Positions 1 through 10,669 of a stretch of DNA of 64,000 bases are shown here, in pieces. Each line of letters begins with the position of its first letter. Positions within the stretch are counted from its first letter, which is position 1. The translations under genes were made by a program, and so were the position numbers. Origin of the DNA: Siphonodentalium dalli (lineage: Eukaryota > Mollusca > Scaphopoda > Gadilida > Siphonodentaliidae); NCBI GenBank assembly GCA_032622095.1, contig CP136066.1, positions 106,539,319-106,603,318 of the forward strand, given 5' to 3'. The notes under the pieces were generated by a model that was not told the DNA's origin, made no database searches, and worked only from the letters and a program-made list of their open reading frames with translations.

Positions 1-369
1 CCAAGAGTATATTTAGGACCTCATGCCGCTACGAGGGATCGGATTTTCTCAATACAGGACAACGAACAAGTAATGAGTCTTCTTCTGATGTATGGTGCAC
101 ATGCAGATGCCTGCAATAATAAAGGCGCAACATTTTATGATTTCCTCCCTCAAGAGTCATCTCTCATCGCAAATTGGAAAAAAACCTCCTGCCTGCAGTG
201 CTTAGCAGCCAAAGCTATTGTCTACCATGACATCTCATATCATGAAGTATTACCAACAATTCAAAAGGACTTTGTTAATATGCATGATTCTCATAAGAAA
301 TCAGTTGGTGCATACTTTCGTGTGATGCATGATGGCAGAGCCGGTTGTTATTTCTCTACATTCAATTAG
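1..369 (+). CDS. FEM1-like ankyrin-repeat protein, C-terminal exon (partial)
   Basis: The frame is open from base 1 and ends with TAG at 367-369, so this is the last coding part of a gene that begins upstream of the window. The visible 122 residues start with an ankyrin-type repeat (…VMSLLLMYGAHADACNNKG…), followed by a segment with LQCLAAKAI, ISYHEVLP and a DFVNMH motif. This order, an ankyrin repeat, an LQCLAARA-like helix and a terminal F(V/I)xxH box, is typical of FEM1 proteins. These are substrate receptors of CUL2 ubiquitin ligases that recognise C-terminal degrons; the region corresponds to their VHL-box end. FEM1 proteins usually stop at the F..xH box, whereas this one runs on for about 27 residues. 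An ASB (ankyrin plus SOCS-box) protein is the alternative. No AATAAA signal is obvious shortly downstream, and a TTAA MITE starts 190 bases after the stop. Confidence 0.68.
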   Translation, partial: PRVYLGPHAATRDRIFSIQDNEQVMSLLLMYGAHADACNNKGATFYDFLPQESSLIANWKKTSCLQCLAAKAIVYHDISYHEVLPTIQKDFVNMHDSHKKSVGAYFRVMHDGRAGCYFSTFN

Positions 370-558
370 TCAACAGCAATTTCAGAGCCTGGTTTACTAC
401 CCATCCTACAGCTTATTTGTCCATACGGAATTTTTTTTTATTTCCTGGTTTAAACTTTATGATAATTTTGACTAAAAAAATATGACTCAAGTCATATGTA
501 GAATATGGTAAGTGGGCAAGTGTTTTTTCTTGAATTCTCCTTCTCTTCCACTATTTAA

Positions 559-1028
559 AGGTACTCAATCCGATCAGAGGGTCCCCATCTCAACAGATTC
601 AAACAACAACAATCCGATCAGAGGGTCCTATATTACTATTTCTTTGGCTTTGGGGGTAACAAATATTTGATTCGAGTCGAGGAACACATCAAACAAAGCT
701 CAGGGTTATTAGATATTGATTTTTGAAATTTGTTATTTTCTCGAGATGAGTACTAATAATTGCCCTTAATTTCGTAATCTGCTCGATATGTGTACACCAA
801 AACACTATTCAAACAGACAAGGATGGATAACTCTAAAATCAAGTGGTAATAATAACGCAATTTTGACTGTGTTCTGGGACAGAAAGAATAGAAATAACGA
901 AACTTCGAATATCGATATCTGATCACCCTGAGCGTTGATTGGTAGGTTCCTCGACTTGAATCAATTATTTTTTACCCCCAAAGCCAAAGAAATAGTAATA
1001 TAGGACCCTCTGATCGGATTGAGTACCT
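559..1028. mobile_element. TTAA foldback MITE, family A copy 1
   Basis: The element starts AGGTACTCAATCCGATCAGA and ends with its inverted complement. It is flanked by TTAA on both sides (555-558 and 1029-1032), the target duplication of piggyBac-type transposases. The inverted termini exceed 100 bp, so the element can fold back on itself. The left end carries the motif AATCCGATCAGAGGGTCC twice; the right end carries it once. No coding capacity is seen, so it is non-autonomous. Three other copies are at 14752, 16937 and 47326. Confidence 0.88.
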
Positions 1029-1032
1029 TTAA

Positions 1033-1994
1033 ACTGTTTTATGATAAGAAATAACTCAGTTTTGTATTATAATATGAATATAAACATCATTTAAAAATTC
1101 ATTGAAATTCTTTGTGAATCTACTATTTTTCCAACCCAAATGTTTGTAAACCAGGCTATGATATTGGTATAGCCTCAGGTGTCAGAAGATGCAAAGTCAG
1201 TTATCAAATTTCATTTTATCCAATCCTTTTCTACTTTTAAGATATAGCTGTACAAGTCATAATAATATTCATTTTACATCATCCAGATTTAATCAAAATG
1301 AGTTATTTCTTAAAACCATATGGCAGTTTGTGCACTAAAATAAACCTTATAACATTCTATTTTGATTTTTTTCCCGGTATTGAAATAAATGTAGGTTGAT
1401 AAATACCTGAACTACCTTTGAAAAGCATTATGCATGTTTGTCCCAGAAAGACGCATTAAAGTTATAAATATAAGGCTACCAGGCCACACGTCCCCCAAAT
1501 ATTAAGGTGGCTTTATTAGAAATGAAAAATCAGCGGTTGTGTAAAAATTTCACATGTAGACCATGGGAAGAACTTCTAGAGCTGTCTTCACTTTGAAACG
1601 TTTTGACGATTAAAACAAAACTAAAGATGACGTGCAGCTTATTCCATAAGTGCGCTAATCAGTTTTTTATTCCAGAATTGTACTGAATACAACTGTCACA
1701 ATATTTTATCGGGATCCGATCAACAGGTTCAAGTGTAATTTTAATGACATCAGTGCATATTTCTGAGACATAAAAAGGTAGTTCTGGTATTTATTGACCT
1801 ATTTCGATTCCGGGAAAAATTCAAAAGTGAATATTATAAGGTGTATTTCGAAGCGCAAACCGCCATGATTTGGCTTTAAATAAACTAAGAGTTCATAACA
1901 TATATTATCAAAGGGATATAATGTCTTTGCATGTGAGAAATCATAAGAGTCTGTAAATGCATTATCACCAAGAATGAAAATGTCAATGAGACTG
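1033..1994. other. Intergenic, no gene recognised
   Basis: AT-rich sequence. A short hairpin with arms AGGCTAT/ATAGCCT is visible near 1153-1175. No coding region, RNA gene or clear transposon end was found. Confidence 0.5.
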
Positions 1995-3238
1995 TAGCTC
2001 AACTTGGATAGGGGATAATTTCATGTGTTATAGTCAATGGAGTGAATAGGAACGCGGAAAGTTGAAATGTATAAAGTAATACTAGATGTCAACATAAAGA
2101 GAAATAAGTATATAAAGTAAAATCCAAGATGGCTGCTGGCGGCAATGTTTTCTAATGAAATTCAAAAATATTTGATAGCTCCCACCCAGAAGATCTAAGT
2201 GAAGCTTGGTGATGATCGGATGTGGTCTGTTGGTGTGCAAAAGGATTTAGTCATGTAAAGAGTAAAACTCAAGATGGCTGCTGGTGGCCATGTTTTTTAA
2301 TGAAATTCGGAAAAATTAGATGACTCCCATATTGTGGTCATTCCGAACATCCATATGAAGTTTGTTGACGATTGGACAAGGGATGTCATCTGTAGGGTGT
2401 GCCAAAGTATTTAGTCATGCAAAGAGTAAAATTCAAGTTGGCTGCTGGTGGCCATGTTTTAATCAAAAAACATTCAAATTTGATAGCTCCCATCTAGAGG
2501 TGATCCTATAAAACATGCCTGTTAATTTCAAAAACAATTCCAATTAATGCGGGCTGCAGGGTGTGCTGATAGATTCAAATTTGAAATCCAAGATGGTTTC
2601 TGGCAGCCATGTTTTTTAACAAAATTCAGAAGAAAAAAAAAGATGGCTCCCATCTAGAGGTCACCCCAATGATCTATACATGTGGTCTATAGGGTGTACC
2701 AATGGATATAGTCATGCAAAGAGTAAAATCTAAGATGGCTGCTTGTGGCCATGTTTTTGGGTGAATGAACCCAATATGACTCGTTCCCATCTACATGTCA
2801 ATGTCAACAGCCATGACAAATTTCATAATCATCAGAGAAACAGTATCATGGCTGGTGGCCCATGCTAATGGATTGAATTGTTTAATAGTGAAAACAAAGA
2901 TGGCAGACAGTGGCCATGTTTTTTTGCGAAATGACCCCAAAATCCCAAAATGACTCGTTCTCATCTACATGTCAACATCCATGACAAATTTCAATATCAT
3001 CAGACAAACGGTATGGCTAGCCCATGCTAAAGGATTGAGAAGTTTTTTGCCGAATGGCCCCAAAATAAATTGTTCCCTTCCACATTTGTCATTGTCAACA
3101 GCCATGACAAATTTCATACTACCAAAGGTATGACCTGTAGCCCATGATAATGGAAATTGTTGATGGATGCACGGATGACAGATACCAAGTTACCAACCCA
3201 TGGCCACTATCTCAAACTTGACAAGTCAAGTTGAGCTA
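1995..3238. mobile_element. Tandem-array transposon bounded by TAGCTCAACTTG (family P copy 1)
   Basis: The element is bounded by TAGCTCAACTTG at 1995-2006 and its inverted complement CAAGTTGAGCTA at 3227-3238. Between them lie diverged tandem units of roughly 150-190 bp, each with the core AAGATGGCTGCTGGTGGCCA, then a 'tgaccccaaaatgactcgttcccatctacatg' type segment and 'atgacaaatttcat'. Similar arrays are at 23.4-23.9 kb and 54.3-55.25 kb. This layout, short ends around tandem repeats, resembles the pearl-type elements described from bivalves. Any open frame across it is a repeat artefact. Confidence 0.72.
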
Positions 3239-3513
3239 AAAATGTGGACAAAAAAATACAATGTAGATGGACTTTGTTCATGTTTTCACTATAAGTAATT
3301 CTCCAATAGCGATATTTTGCGTGTTGAAACCACTGTTTACATAAACATTACTGCTACATAAATTTATCAATAAAAGCATTTGATCATTATGATAATTCAA
3401 ATAGTTTAAATATGTTGAAAAATAAATAACTTTGTTCTTACCTTCATTGTAAATAATTCTTGGATAAAGAGATTTCACATGTTGAAACATTTGTTGTGTA
3501 AACATTCATGTTA
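3239..3513. repeat. AT-rich dispersed repeat
   Basis: This stretch has the wording 'taattctccaatagcgatatttt…gttgaaaccactgtttacataaac', which recurs near 34.8 kb, 36.8 kb and 48.5 kb. It interrupts or flanks the Helitron-like pair. No gene is seen. Confidence 0.4.
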
Positions 3514-4188
3514 TCTATTATATATTTTGGAACTTCTGTCTGTATGTGTGTATGTGTGTTATAGACTCGAAAACTGCTCGACCGATTCGACTCAAATTTG
3601 GCATGTAAGCCTACTTTGATCCGGGGAACAATATGGGCAGGTCCAATTTCATGTGCGACCGTGTCCTTGACCTCACTCATATACGCTTATATGTTTTTGG
3701 ACCTTGACTGATCAGACTCAAATTTGGTATTTAGGCCTACGTTGATCCAGGGAACAATATGGGCGGGGTCCAATTTCACATGTGTCCATGTCCTTGACCT
3801 CGTTCATATACACTCATATAGGCATGTTTCTGGACGACGACTGAACCGACTCAAATTTGGTATGTAGGCCTACTTTGATCCCGGGAACAATATGGGCGGG
3901 TCCAATTTCACGTGCGACCGTGTCCTTGACCTTGATATCGCTCATATAGGCATGTTTCTGGACCTCGACCGATCCGACTCAAATTTGGTATGTTGGCCTA
4001 CTTTGATCCCAGGAACAATATGTTGAGTCCAATTTCACCATGCGACCATGCGCATGACCTTGCTCATATATGCATGTTTCTGGACCGATCGAACAATATT
4101 TTGTCCTGCCGCTGTATATTCTGCCCAGATGGAGACGATCGCAGAGAAATGCCTAAATAGCCCGGACGACGTCGGGCACATCAGCTAG
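3514..4188 (+). mobile_element. Helitron-like non-autonomous element H1a
   Basis: It begins with TC (TCTATTATATATTTTGGAAC) after an A and ends with CTAG (4185-4188) before a T, which is the A^T insertion pattern of Helitrons. The hairpin CCCGGACGACGTCGGG at 4161-4176 lies 8 bases before the terminal CTAG, as expected for a Helitron 3' end. The body is a tandem array of units of about 130 bp, each with a 'gactcaaatttggtatgtaggcctac' core. No Rep/helicase coding sequence is present. Confidence 0.78.
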
Positions 4189-4516
4189 TCTATTATATAT
4201 TTTGGAACTTCTGTCTGTATGTGCTACTTTTATCCCAGGAACAATATGGTCAGGTCCAATTTCACGTGCGACTGCTTGACCTTGACCATATACGCTCATA
4301 TAGGCATGTTTCTGGACCTCGACTGATCCGACTCAAATTTGGTATGTAGGTCTACTTTGATCCCGGGAACAATATGGGCGGGTCCAATTTCAGGTGCGAC
4401 CGTGTCCTTGACCTCGCTCATATAGGCATGTTTCTGGACGCTGTATATTCTGCCCAGATGAGGCGAACACAAAGAAATCCCTAAATAGCCTGGACGAAGT
4501 CGGGCACATCAGCTAG
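4189..4516 (+). mobile_element. Helitron-like non-autonomous element H1b, head-to-tail with H1a
   Basis: The TC start follows the CTAG of H1a with no base between. The 3' hairpin CCTGGACGAAGTCGGG (4489-4504) and terminal CTAG (4513-4516) are present, followed by T. It holds fewer of the ~130-bp internal units than H1a. Head-to-tail tandem copies are a known outcome of rolling-circle transposition. Confidence 0.75.
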
Positions 4517-4724
4517 TATATTATATTCATCAACTAAAATTTCGACTTAGATTAATGGTTAAATCTGAAAGGTATACAAATGTTCCGTTCCACACAACTG
4601 ATTTTCAAATAAAACATTTGAATTGCAATTGCCATTGGCAATGTTAGTTGATAAAATTACTGGCACTGTATCACTAATATTTACATAACAATTTGGGGAG
4701 AGTTATCAATAATACACATGATAA

Positions 4725-5183
4725 CAAGCCTGAGTTTAGTGTGCCTGTCATTTGCAGAAAGAGGTCCCAGAGGGTGAATTTAGTGACGCTATCCTGCATA
4801 GTGGGCTAGCATCACTAAATTCACGCTTTGGGGACATCATTCTGCTAGGCCTCATCTTCTCTGGAAGGTTTCTTTATTATCAAATTTCTATAGATACTTC
4901 TTCACATAGATTCTATTTCTTTTTTAGTTTAGTTTCTCTATATCCCCAAATTGGCAGACGACACATTGCTTAATTGAGGTTCCCAATGGGTGTACATCAC
5001 AATATTCACAATTTGGGAAGTTCAATCTTAATCTATGTCTCCCATAGTAGATGAGGCCATACAGAATGAGGTCCCCAGAGGGTGAATTTGGTGATGCTAG
5101 CCTGCTATGAGGAATAGCATCAATAAATTCATCCTCTGGGGACCTCATTCTGCAAATGACAGGCACACTAAACTCAGACTTTG
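4725..5183. mobile_element. Two-hairpin MITE, family B copy 1
   Basis: The termini CAAGCCTGAGTTTAGTGTGC and GCACACTAAACTCAGACTTTG are inverted. Just inside each end is a self-complementary module running from AGAATGAGGTCCCCAGAGGG through GTGATGCTAGCC back to CCTCTGGGGACCTCATTCT. The centre contains 'tgaggcc…cttctctggaag' and a stretch like 'ccaatgggtg'. No coding sequence is present. Other copies lie at 7386, 16549, 17915, 33003, 33850 and 49193. Confidence 0.82.
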
Positions 5184-5830
5184 CACGAGAACAAAAGTTG
5201 AACTATATCTCCATGTTCTTCTTGGTGATGATGCTCTTTATACAGACTATTATAATTTTTGCACATTGTCCCACTTCAAAGGCCTTGTGTCACTTTAAGG
5301 TTTTCCTTTTCAGAGACCTTTATAATAATGAAGACCTGAATAAAATTAATTGTAATGGCATTCTATGTGCCATGTGTTTGACTTACATATGTAAAACATA
5401 CCCATCTACTTTTTATTGGTGCCAAAAATGTCCTTGTCAAAATCACTCCTGTGAGGCAATGGGTGTTATTGGTTCCAGTTATATCATCAATGTTTAAATA
5501 TTTGGCAGTTGTTCAACATGGATCTATAGGACAGGTACAATTTTCACCTTCATCTACAGTAGAAATAATGTGGCCAACTTTTTAATCAATGAAATATTTG
5601 GCATACTTGTATTGTGCATTATGAACTGCTTTCCTTGAAATGTTTGCATAGTTAATCGAACTAAGATCTGTCTATATTTCTTTCCGAAAATGAGTGATAC
5701 ACTTATTTACTATTCATTGAATGTTTCAAATGTACTATGGATACATGTACATCTAATTATCTGAATTATTTAAACTTCATTGTTAGTCGAGTTTAGATTA
5801 TTATGGTGAGGGACGGTTTATTTATAAAAA
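5184..5830. other. Intergenic, no gene recognised
   Basis: AT-rich. Open frames here are short and have no recognisable motif. Confidence 0.45.
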
Positions 5831-5836
5831 TTTGGT

Positions 5837-6440
5837 GTCTGTTAGATCGAAACTTGAACAAACTTCAACCAATTTCATTCATAAATGATTTATGGATTTC
5901 TCACAACAATATCTCGATAGAGTTCGAACAGCAGGTTTGTCTGATTATGTTTACCTGAGTTACAGTCATTAGTTCATCTATTTTAGCAATTTTAGTAAAC
6001 TTTAGGTCCGTTAGCGTTATAATTTGAACAAACGTCAACCAATTTTATTCATATTTGGTATGTGTATATTTCACAATATCTCGATCGAATTCGAAAACCA
6101 TGTTTGTCTGATTATTTTTACCTGGCCCTTACATGTAGTTTGTCTATTTCTGTTAGCAATTTAAGGAAATTTGACCTATGTTAGCACAATAACTTGAAAA
6201 AACGTCAACCAATTTCATTCATATCTGGCCCACGTTACACAATAATATCACAATCTAGTTCGAAAAACAGGTTTGGCCAATTTATTTTACCCGAGTTAAT
6301 AATTCATATTGGGTATATGGATCTTTCACAATATCTTGGATTTAGTTTAAAAAAACAGGTTTATTTTTTAGTTGAGTTATGGCCCTTATATTTGAGTTAT
6401 GGTTCTTTAGTTCGTCCATTTTTAGTGATTCGCTGCCATT
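5837..6440. repeat. Tandem repeat, about 170-bp period
   Basis: Three diverged units share 'aacgtcaaccaatttcattcat' followed by 'cacaatatctcgat…agttcgaa…aggtttgtctgatta' (starts near 5848, 6022 and 6191). The layout is again that of a pearl-like tandem-array element, without clear ends. Confidence 0.6.
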
Positions 6441-6683
6441 TACATGTACTATTATAGATATTGCATTTATTGATGTGTGACTTCCAGCTGGAATTATCTT
6501 TCGTGTTCTATTTTATGATACACACCTGATGGTGTCAACCATGTTTTTTATTCAGTTTGCTTTGATATTTGATTGACATTAGATTAAATCATTTGACAGC
6601 AAGATAAGAAATGTCCATTGCACTTGGGATTGAGGAATGTCCTTAATTTATGGAATAAGCTTATAAGTACACTAACACTCAGT

Positions 6684-6961
6684 CAGGAGCTTTCGGCCAC
6701 CTGGCCTTATAAAGTGGAAAGCTATGAACTATTGTTATTTGTACATTATGTACAGTAATGCCCTAATTAATCGACTCCATAACCACAGCAGAATTATGGG
6801 TTTACTTTTCAGGATTTAGTCGGAAATATGGCTTGTTGCCATTCATCGGAAAGCTCTCGAAAAGTTACCCATAATTCTGCTGTGGTTATGGAGTCGATTA
6901 ATTAGGGCATTACTGTAGTTTTCCACTTTGTTGATAAAAGCCAGGTGGCAGAAAACTCCTG
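6684..6961. mobile_element. Foldback element interrupted by a mariner-like MITE
   Basis: The left arm CAGGAGCTTTCGGCCACCTG (6684 on) is imperfectly complementary to the right arm ending CCAGGTGGCAGAAAACTCCT (6941-6960). The arms continue inward with AAAGTGGAAA against TTTCCACTTT. A family C MITE (6753-6915) sits at the centre, so the outer foldback is older than the insertion. Confidence 0.62.
6753..6915. mobile_element. Mariner-like foldback MITE, family C copy 1
   Basis: Termini CAGTAATGCCCTAATTAATC and their inverted complement extend as long arms (…ACCACAGCAGAATTATGGGT…). The element is flanked by TA on each side (6751-6752, 6916-6917), the Tc1/mariner target duplication. It is too short to code for a transposase. 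Other copies are at 25809, 30220, 33411, 37068 and 57301. Confidence 0.85.
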
Positions 6962-7020
6962 AAAGAGTGAACTTGTTATTTGATTTAATTTTAAATAACT
7001 GCAACATCACTCGGCATGTC

Positions 7021-7114
7021 CTTCATGTAAGAATACACTAACCTTAACTCTAACCCTAGCCCTAACCCTAACCCTAATGGAGAATGGAGTGGTTTCGTGT
7101 ATTCTTACATGAAG
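7021..7114. repeat. Interstitial telomeric repeat inside a hairpin
   Basis: A degenerate then regular (CCCTAA)n run lies at about 7041-7077. It is enclosed by an exact 18-bp inverted repeat: CTTCATGTAAGAATACAC at 7021-7038 and its complement at 7097-7114. The hexamer matches the animal telomere repeat TTAGGG. Confidence 0.85.
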
Positions 7115-7385
7115 GATATACCCATCACTCAGGTTGGTTTGGTATGACAAAATTAGTTTTCCTTTATTTCTGCAGGCTTCCATTCTCAAATAGCAGTTGC
7201 TCTGACTCCAACAAAATGGTTCAGTTTTTTTCGCAGGTCAAAAGCTGCTACTACATTACTACTAGTAGTACCCTACATGAAATATAGAGGAATTAACCCA
7301 GTCTGAAAAAGTCAAGTCAGATGTCACACTTCATTCATATAGGAGGCTACCACTCTCTACCCCTTGGAATCTGGCTTGAAAAAAG

Positions 7386-7820
7386 CAAGCCTGCAAATAG
7401 CGCGTCTGTCATTTGCAGAATGAGGTCCCCAGAGGGTGAATTTAGTGATGCTATCCCGCACAGCGGGCTAGCATAACCAAATTCACCCTCTGGAGACCTC
7501 ATTCTGCTTAGGCCTCATCTTCTGGGAAGTATCTACAGTATAAAATTAACATTGTTTTTAGTTTTCCCTTCTGGGAAGTTTCTATATCCCCTAATTTGCA
7601 GAAGATAAAATTTCATAATTGAGGTGCCCAATGGGTGAACATCACCAACTTCAACTGGGGAGCTTCAATCTGATCCTAGGACTGCCATAGCAGTTGACAG
7701 CCTTAGCAGAATGAGGTCCCCAGAGGGTGAATTTAGTGATGCTAGCCTGCTATGCAGGATAGCATCACTAAATTCACCCCCAGCATTCTGCAAATGACAG
7801 ACACGCTATTTGCAGGCTTG
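7386..7820. mobile_element. Two-hairpin MITE, family B copy 2
   Basis: It has termini CAAGCCTGCAAATAGCGCGT and GCGCTATTTGCAGGCTTG-like complements with both internal hairpin modules intact. The flanks read GAAAAAAGC and GGAAAAAGC, a near-match consistent with a target duplication of about 9 bp. Confidence 0.8.
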
Positions 7821-9257
7821 GAAAAAGCATGGAATCCAGTTTGAGGGGGTGTTTATACATTAGCCGGCTAAGATCCTATCCGCTTTAGCCAGTTAGCGAT
7901 AACAATAGAGTGTTTATACTTCGCCGGGTAAGAATTACAGATATCCGGATATGCAGCTATTCGGTTTTCATTTTCTGGATTAAATTATTCAATACAAGCA
8001 ACTTTTTGTCGTATAGATTCTAATTCGCTCTGCATTTAAGTTAGATCTTTATCTGGTGTCATGCTGTCACAGATGATTGCTTTTCAACAATTAACTTGAG
8101 CAATATTGTTGTGTTAGCACCAGTCCGCTTTTCGCATGTGTATCCAGTGTGTCAGTTTGATTGTCTCTAATCATCATCCATCGGTGGTCACGCACCTTGA
8201 TTATAAGCTATTCTTATAAATACTAACTGTTGATGGTACACGTACTCTTCATGTGCATGGTACATTTGTTGCGCATTCGAGGGAATTAAATGTGTGTGTT
8301 CATGTAAATGTATGTTCATATATATGGAAGAAATAGGATGGCACGTTTCAATGAATTCAAACGTAATGGACAATTAGTTCAATAATCTAAATCTGAGTGC
8401 GTCGTGGACATATATATACAGGGACGGGTCTAGAGGGCCTGATTTGGAGGCGTGTGACTGTTCATCTTTGGAATTTCCAACTGTACCAAATCTTGAATCT
8501 CATCAAACTCACAAGTTCGCGTAAATCCATTTTCACACCCCCTTGGGCTTTAATCTAACTTTCCACTCACAGTAACCCTCTTGGCGGCCCGTATTGAGCT
8601 ATTTTCCTTTAGATCTGAACCTGTGTCTAAAACTGGAAATTGCCCAATCCCAACATGTGTAGTGGTCTGACATCAAGCAACTTGAATTCCGATTTGATTC
8701 AGTTAAATTAGATACCTGTTGACTGACCACGGGGGCAGGACCAAGACATAATATTATCGGACCGACCATGGTTATGGCGTGAGAACATTTTGAAATCTGA
8801 ACCATGAAAATTGCAAAATCCTAGCATATAGAATTGCCTTAGGCTTTCCAATTATTGGACATCTTCCAAACTTGAAACCCCTCTAAGGTTGGATCATTTC
8901 CAACTGATGGCCATTTCAGTCCAACAATTTGGCAAACAAAAAATAAGCAAATGTTGGTAAGAAAAAATACCCACTAATAAATGAGAACAATTTCAACATA
9001 TTTTTGATGTCAAATTCCCTAACTAATGTCATGTCAGATATGAAATTTCCAGCTATTGAATATTTTGATCACAGTTCGGATTAGACCCCCCCTCCCATGA
9101 TTAGACCCCCCCCCCCTCCCATCGTCATGGCCCTGTATACATGGACAAGGTGAACACCGAAATAAATGAAAAACATCGTTTATTGTATAATGTGGAAATG
9201 GAAAATGTTTCACATCTGAGTCGCTATGTTAAAATTTAAATATATAATCCAATCAGA
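7821..9257. other. Intergenic, no gene recognised
   Basis: Mostly unique-looking sequence with low-complexity C tracts ('attagaccccccc' twice near 9085-9120). No splice-bounded coding exon was recognised. Confidence 0.45.
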
Positions 9258-9498
9258 ATGATTAGACACCAATTTGTAGATATATGCGATGAAAAATATC
9301 TCAAAACTGACAATGGCCATGCTTTTGACGCTACACTCACTTCACAGATTGACTATGAACTCAAACAGGCATTTAACAATGTTGTTTATATATCTATAAA
9401 ATCACCAATAGCAATACCTGAAAGTTCGAGATGGATATTAATAATTTTGGTATTTCCATTTCTAAAAGTTTGCACTTCACTATACGGTGTCAGACCGG

Positions 9499-10669
9499 TT
9501 TTCCGAAGACCTATTACTACGAAGGCCCACAACTCCGAAGACCCGATTCTCCGACGGCCCACAACTCCGAAGACCCGATTCTCCGACGGCCCACAACTCC
9601 GAAGACCCGATTCTCCGACGGCCCATAACTCCGAAGATCCGATTCTCCGAAAGCCCATAACTCCGAAGGGCCGATTCTCCGAAGACCTATAACTCCGAAG
9701 ACCTATAACTCCGAAGGGCCGATTCTCCGACGGCCCATAACTCCGAAGGTCCGATTCTCCGAAGGTCCGATTCTCCGAAGATTTTGTTTTATCAGGGTAT
9801 TATCGTTTACTAAATAGTGTACAGTCCAGTGGCGAAGCCAAGGGGTCCCAAAATTCCCACTGCCCCCATTAAACCTCTACTTGCTATTTCAGACAATATG
9901 GGCCCCTACCAAAACATGTCCAATGTCATGTAAACGCCCGGAAATCGTTCATGGGGCATAAAAATATTCATACTTTTCCTACTGCCCCCACCTAAATGGG
10001 AATCCTGGCCCGCCACTGACTATACACCAGATACTATAACGTTACGTTGGCCCATGAGATGCCAGAGTAAAATGTACAGGGGTGAACGGGGAAGAACTTG
10101 TCGCCCCTGTGCATGTTAGGCTACTCTGACATTCTTGCAGCGTTTCGTTATAATATACCCGGTGCACACCAGTGGCGGAGCCAGGGTTCCCATTTAGGGG
10201 TGCACATTAATTAGCATATGTGGGGGATATATCATGCATATGATATGCCGAAAGCATATCACGAAGGCCTGATTTGGGGAGCGCATACATGGGAGGGGTC
10301 GCCCCCAATCGTTGGTCCGGGGGCTCCCCTGGGCAGGAACACTGAATATTTGAATGCCTAGGAGGGATTTCCTGACGTTTACATGACATTTGACATTTTT
10401 GGGGGGGGGGGGGCGGTCTTCCCTAGGGCCCCATTGACTCCGCCACTGGACTGTACACTATTTAATAAGCGATAAATCATGATCTTCGGAGAATCGGACC
10501 TTCGGAGAATCGGCCCTTCGGAGTTATAGACCTTCGGAGTTATGGGCGTTCGGAGTTATGGGCTTTCGGAGTTATGGGTCTTTGGAGTTATGGGATTTCG
10601 GAGAATCGGGGCGTCGGAGAATCTGACCTTCGGAGAATCGGACCTTCGGAGTTATGGGTCTTCGGAAAA
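9499..10669. mobile_element. Foldback element with tandem-repeat arms
   Basis: The left arm (about 9499-9838) is a tandem array of a ~32-bp unit of the form CCGAAGACCCGATTCTCCGA plus CGGCCCACAACT. The right arm (about 10434-10669) holds the same units inverted (CTTCGGAGAATCGGACCTTC). The arms continue inward: TGTACAGTCCAGTGGCG at the left matches CGCCACTGGACTGTACA at the right. The loop holds a G-run and 'agtggcggagccagggttccc'. This resembles foldback-type transposons with repetitive inverted arms. No target duplication was evident. Confidence 0.72.

Noticed and set aside
9258-9692. 144-codon open frame (+)
   Set aside because: The second half is the 32-bp tandem repeat of the foldback element, and the first half shows no recognisable domain or splice-supported context.
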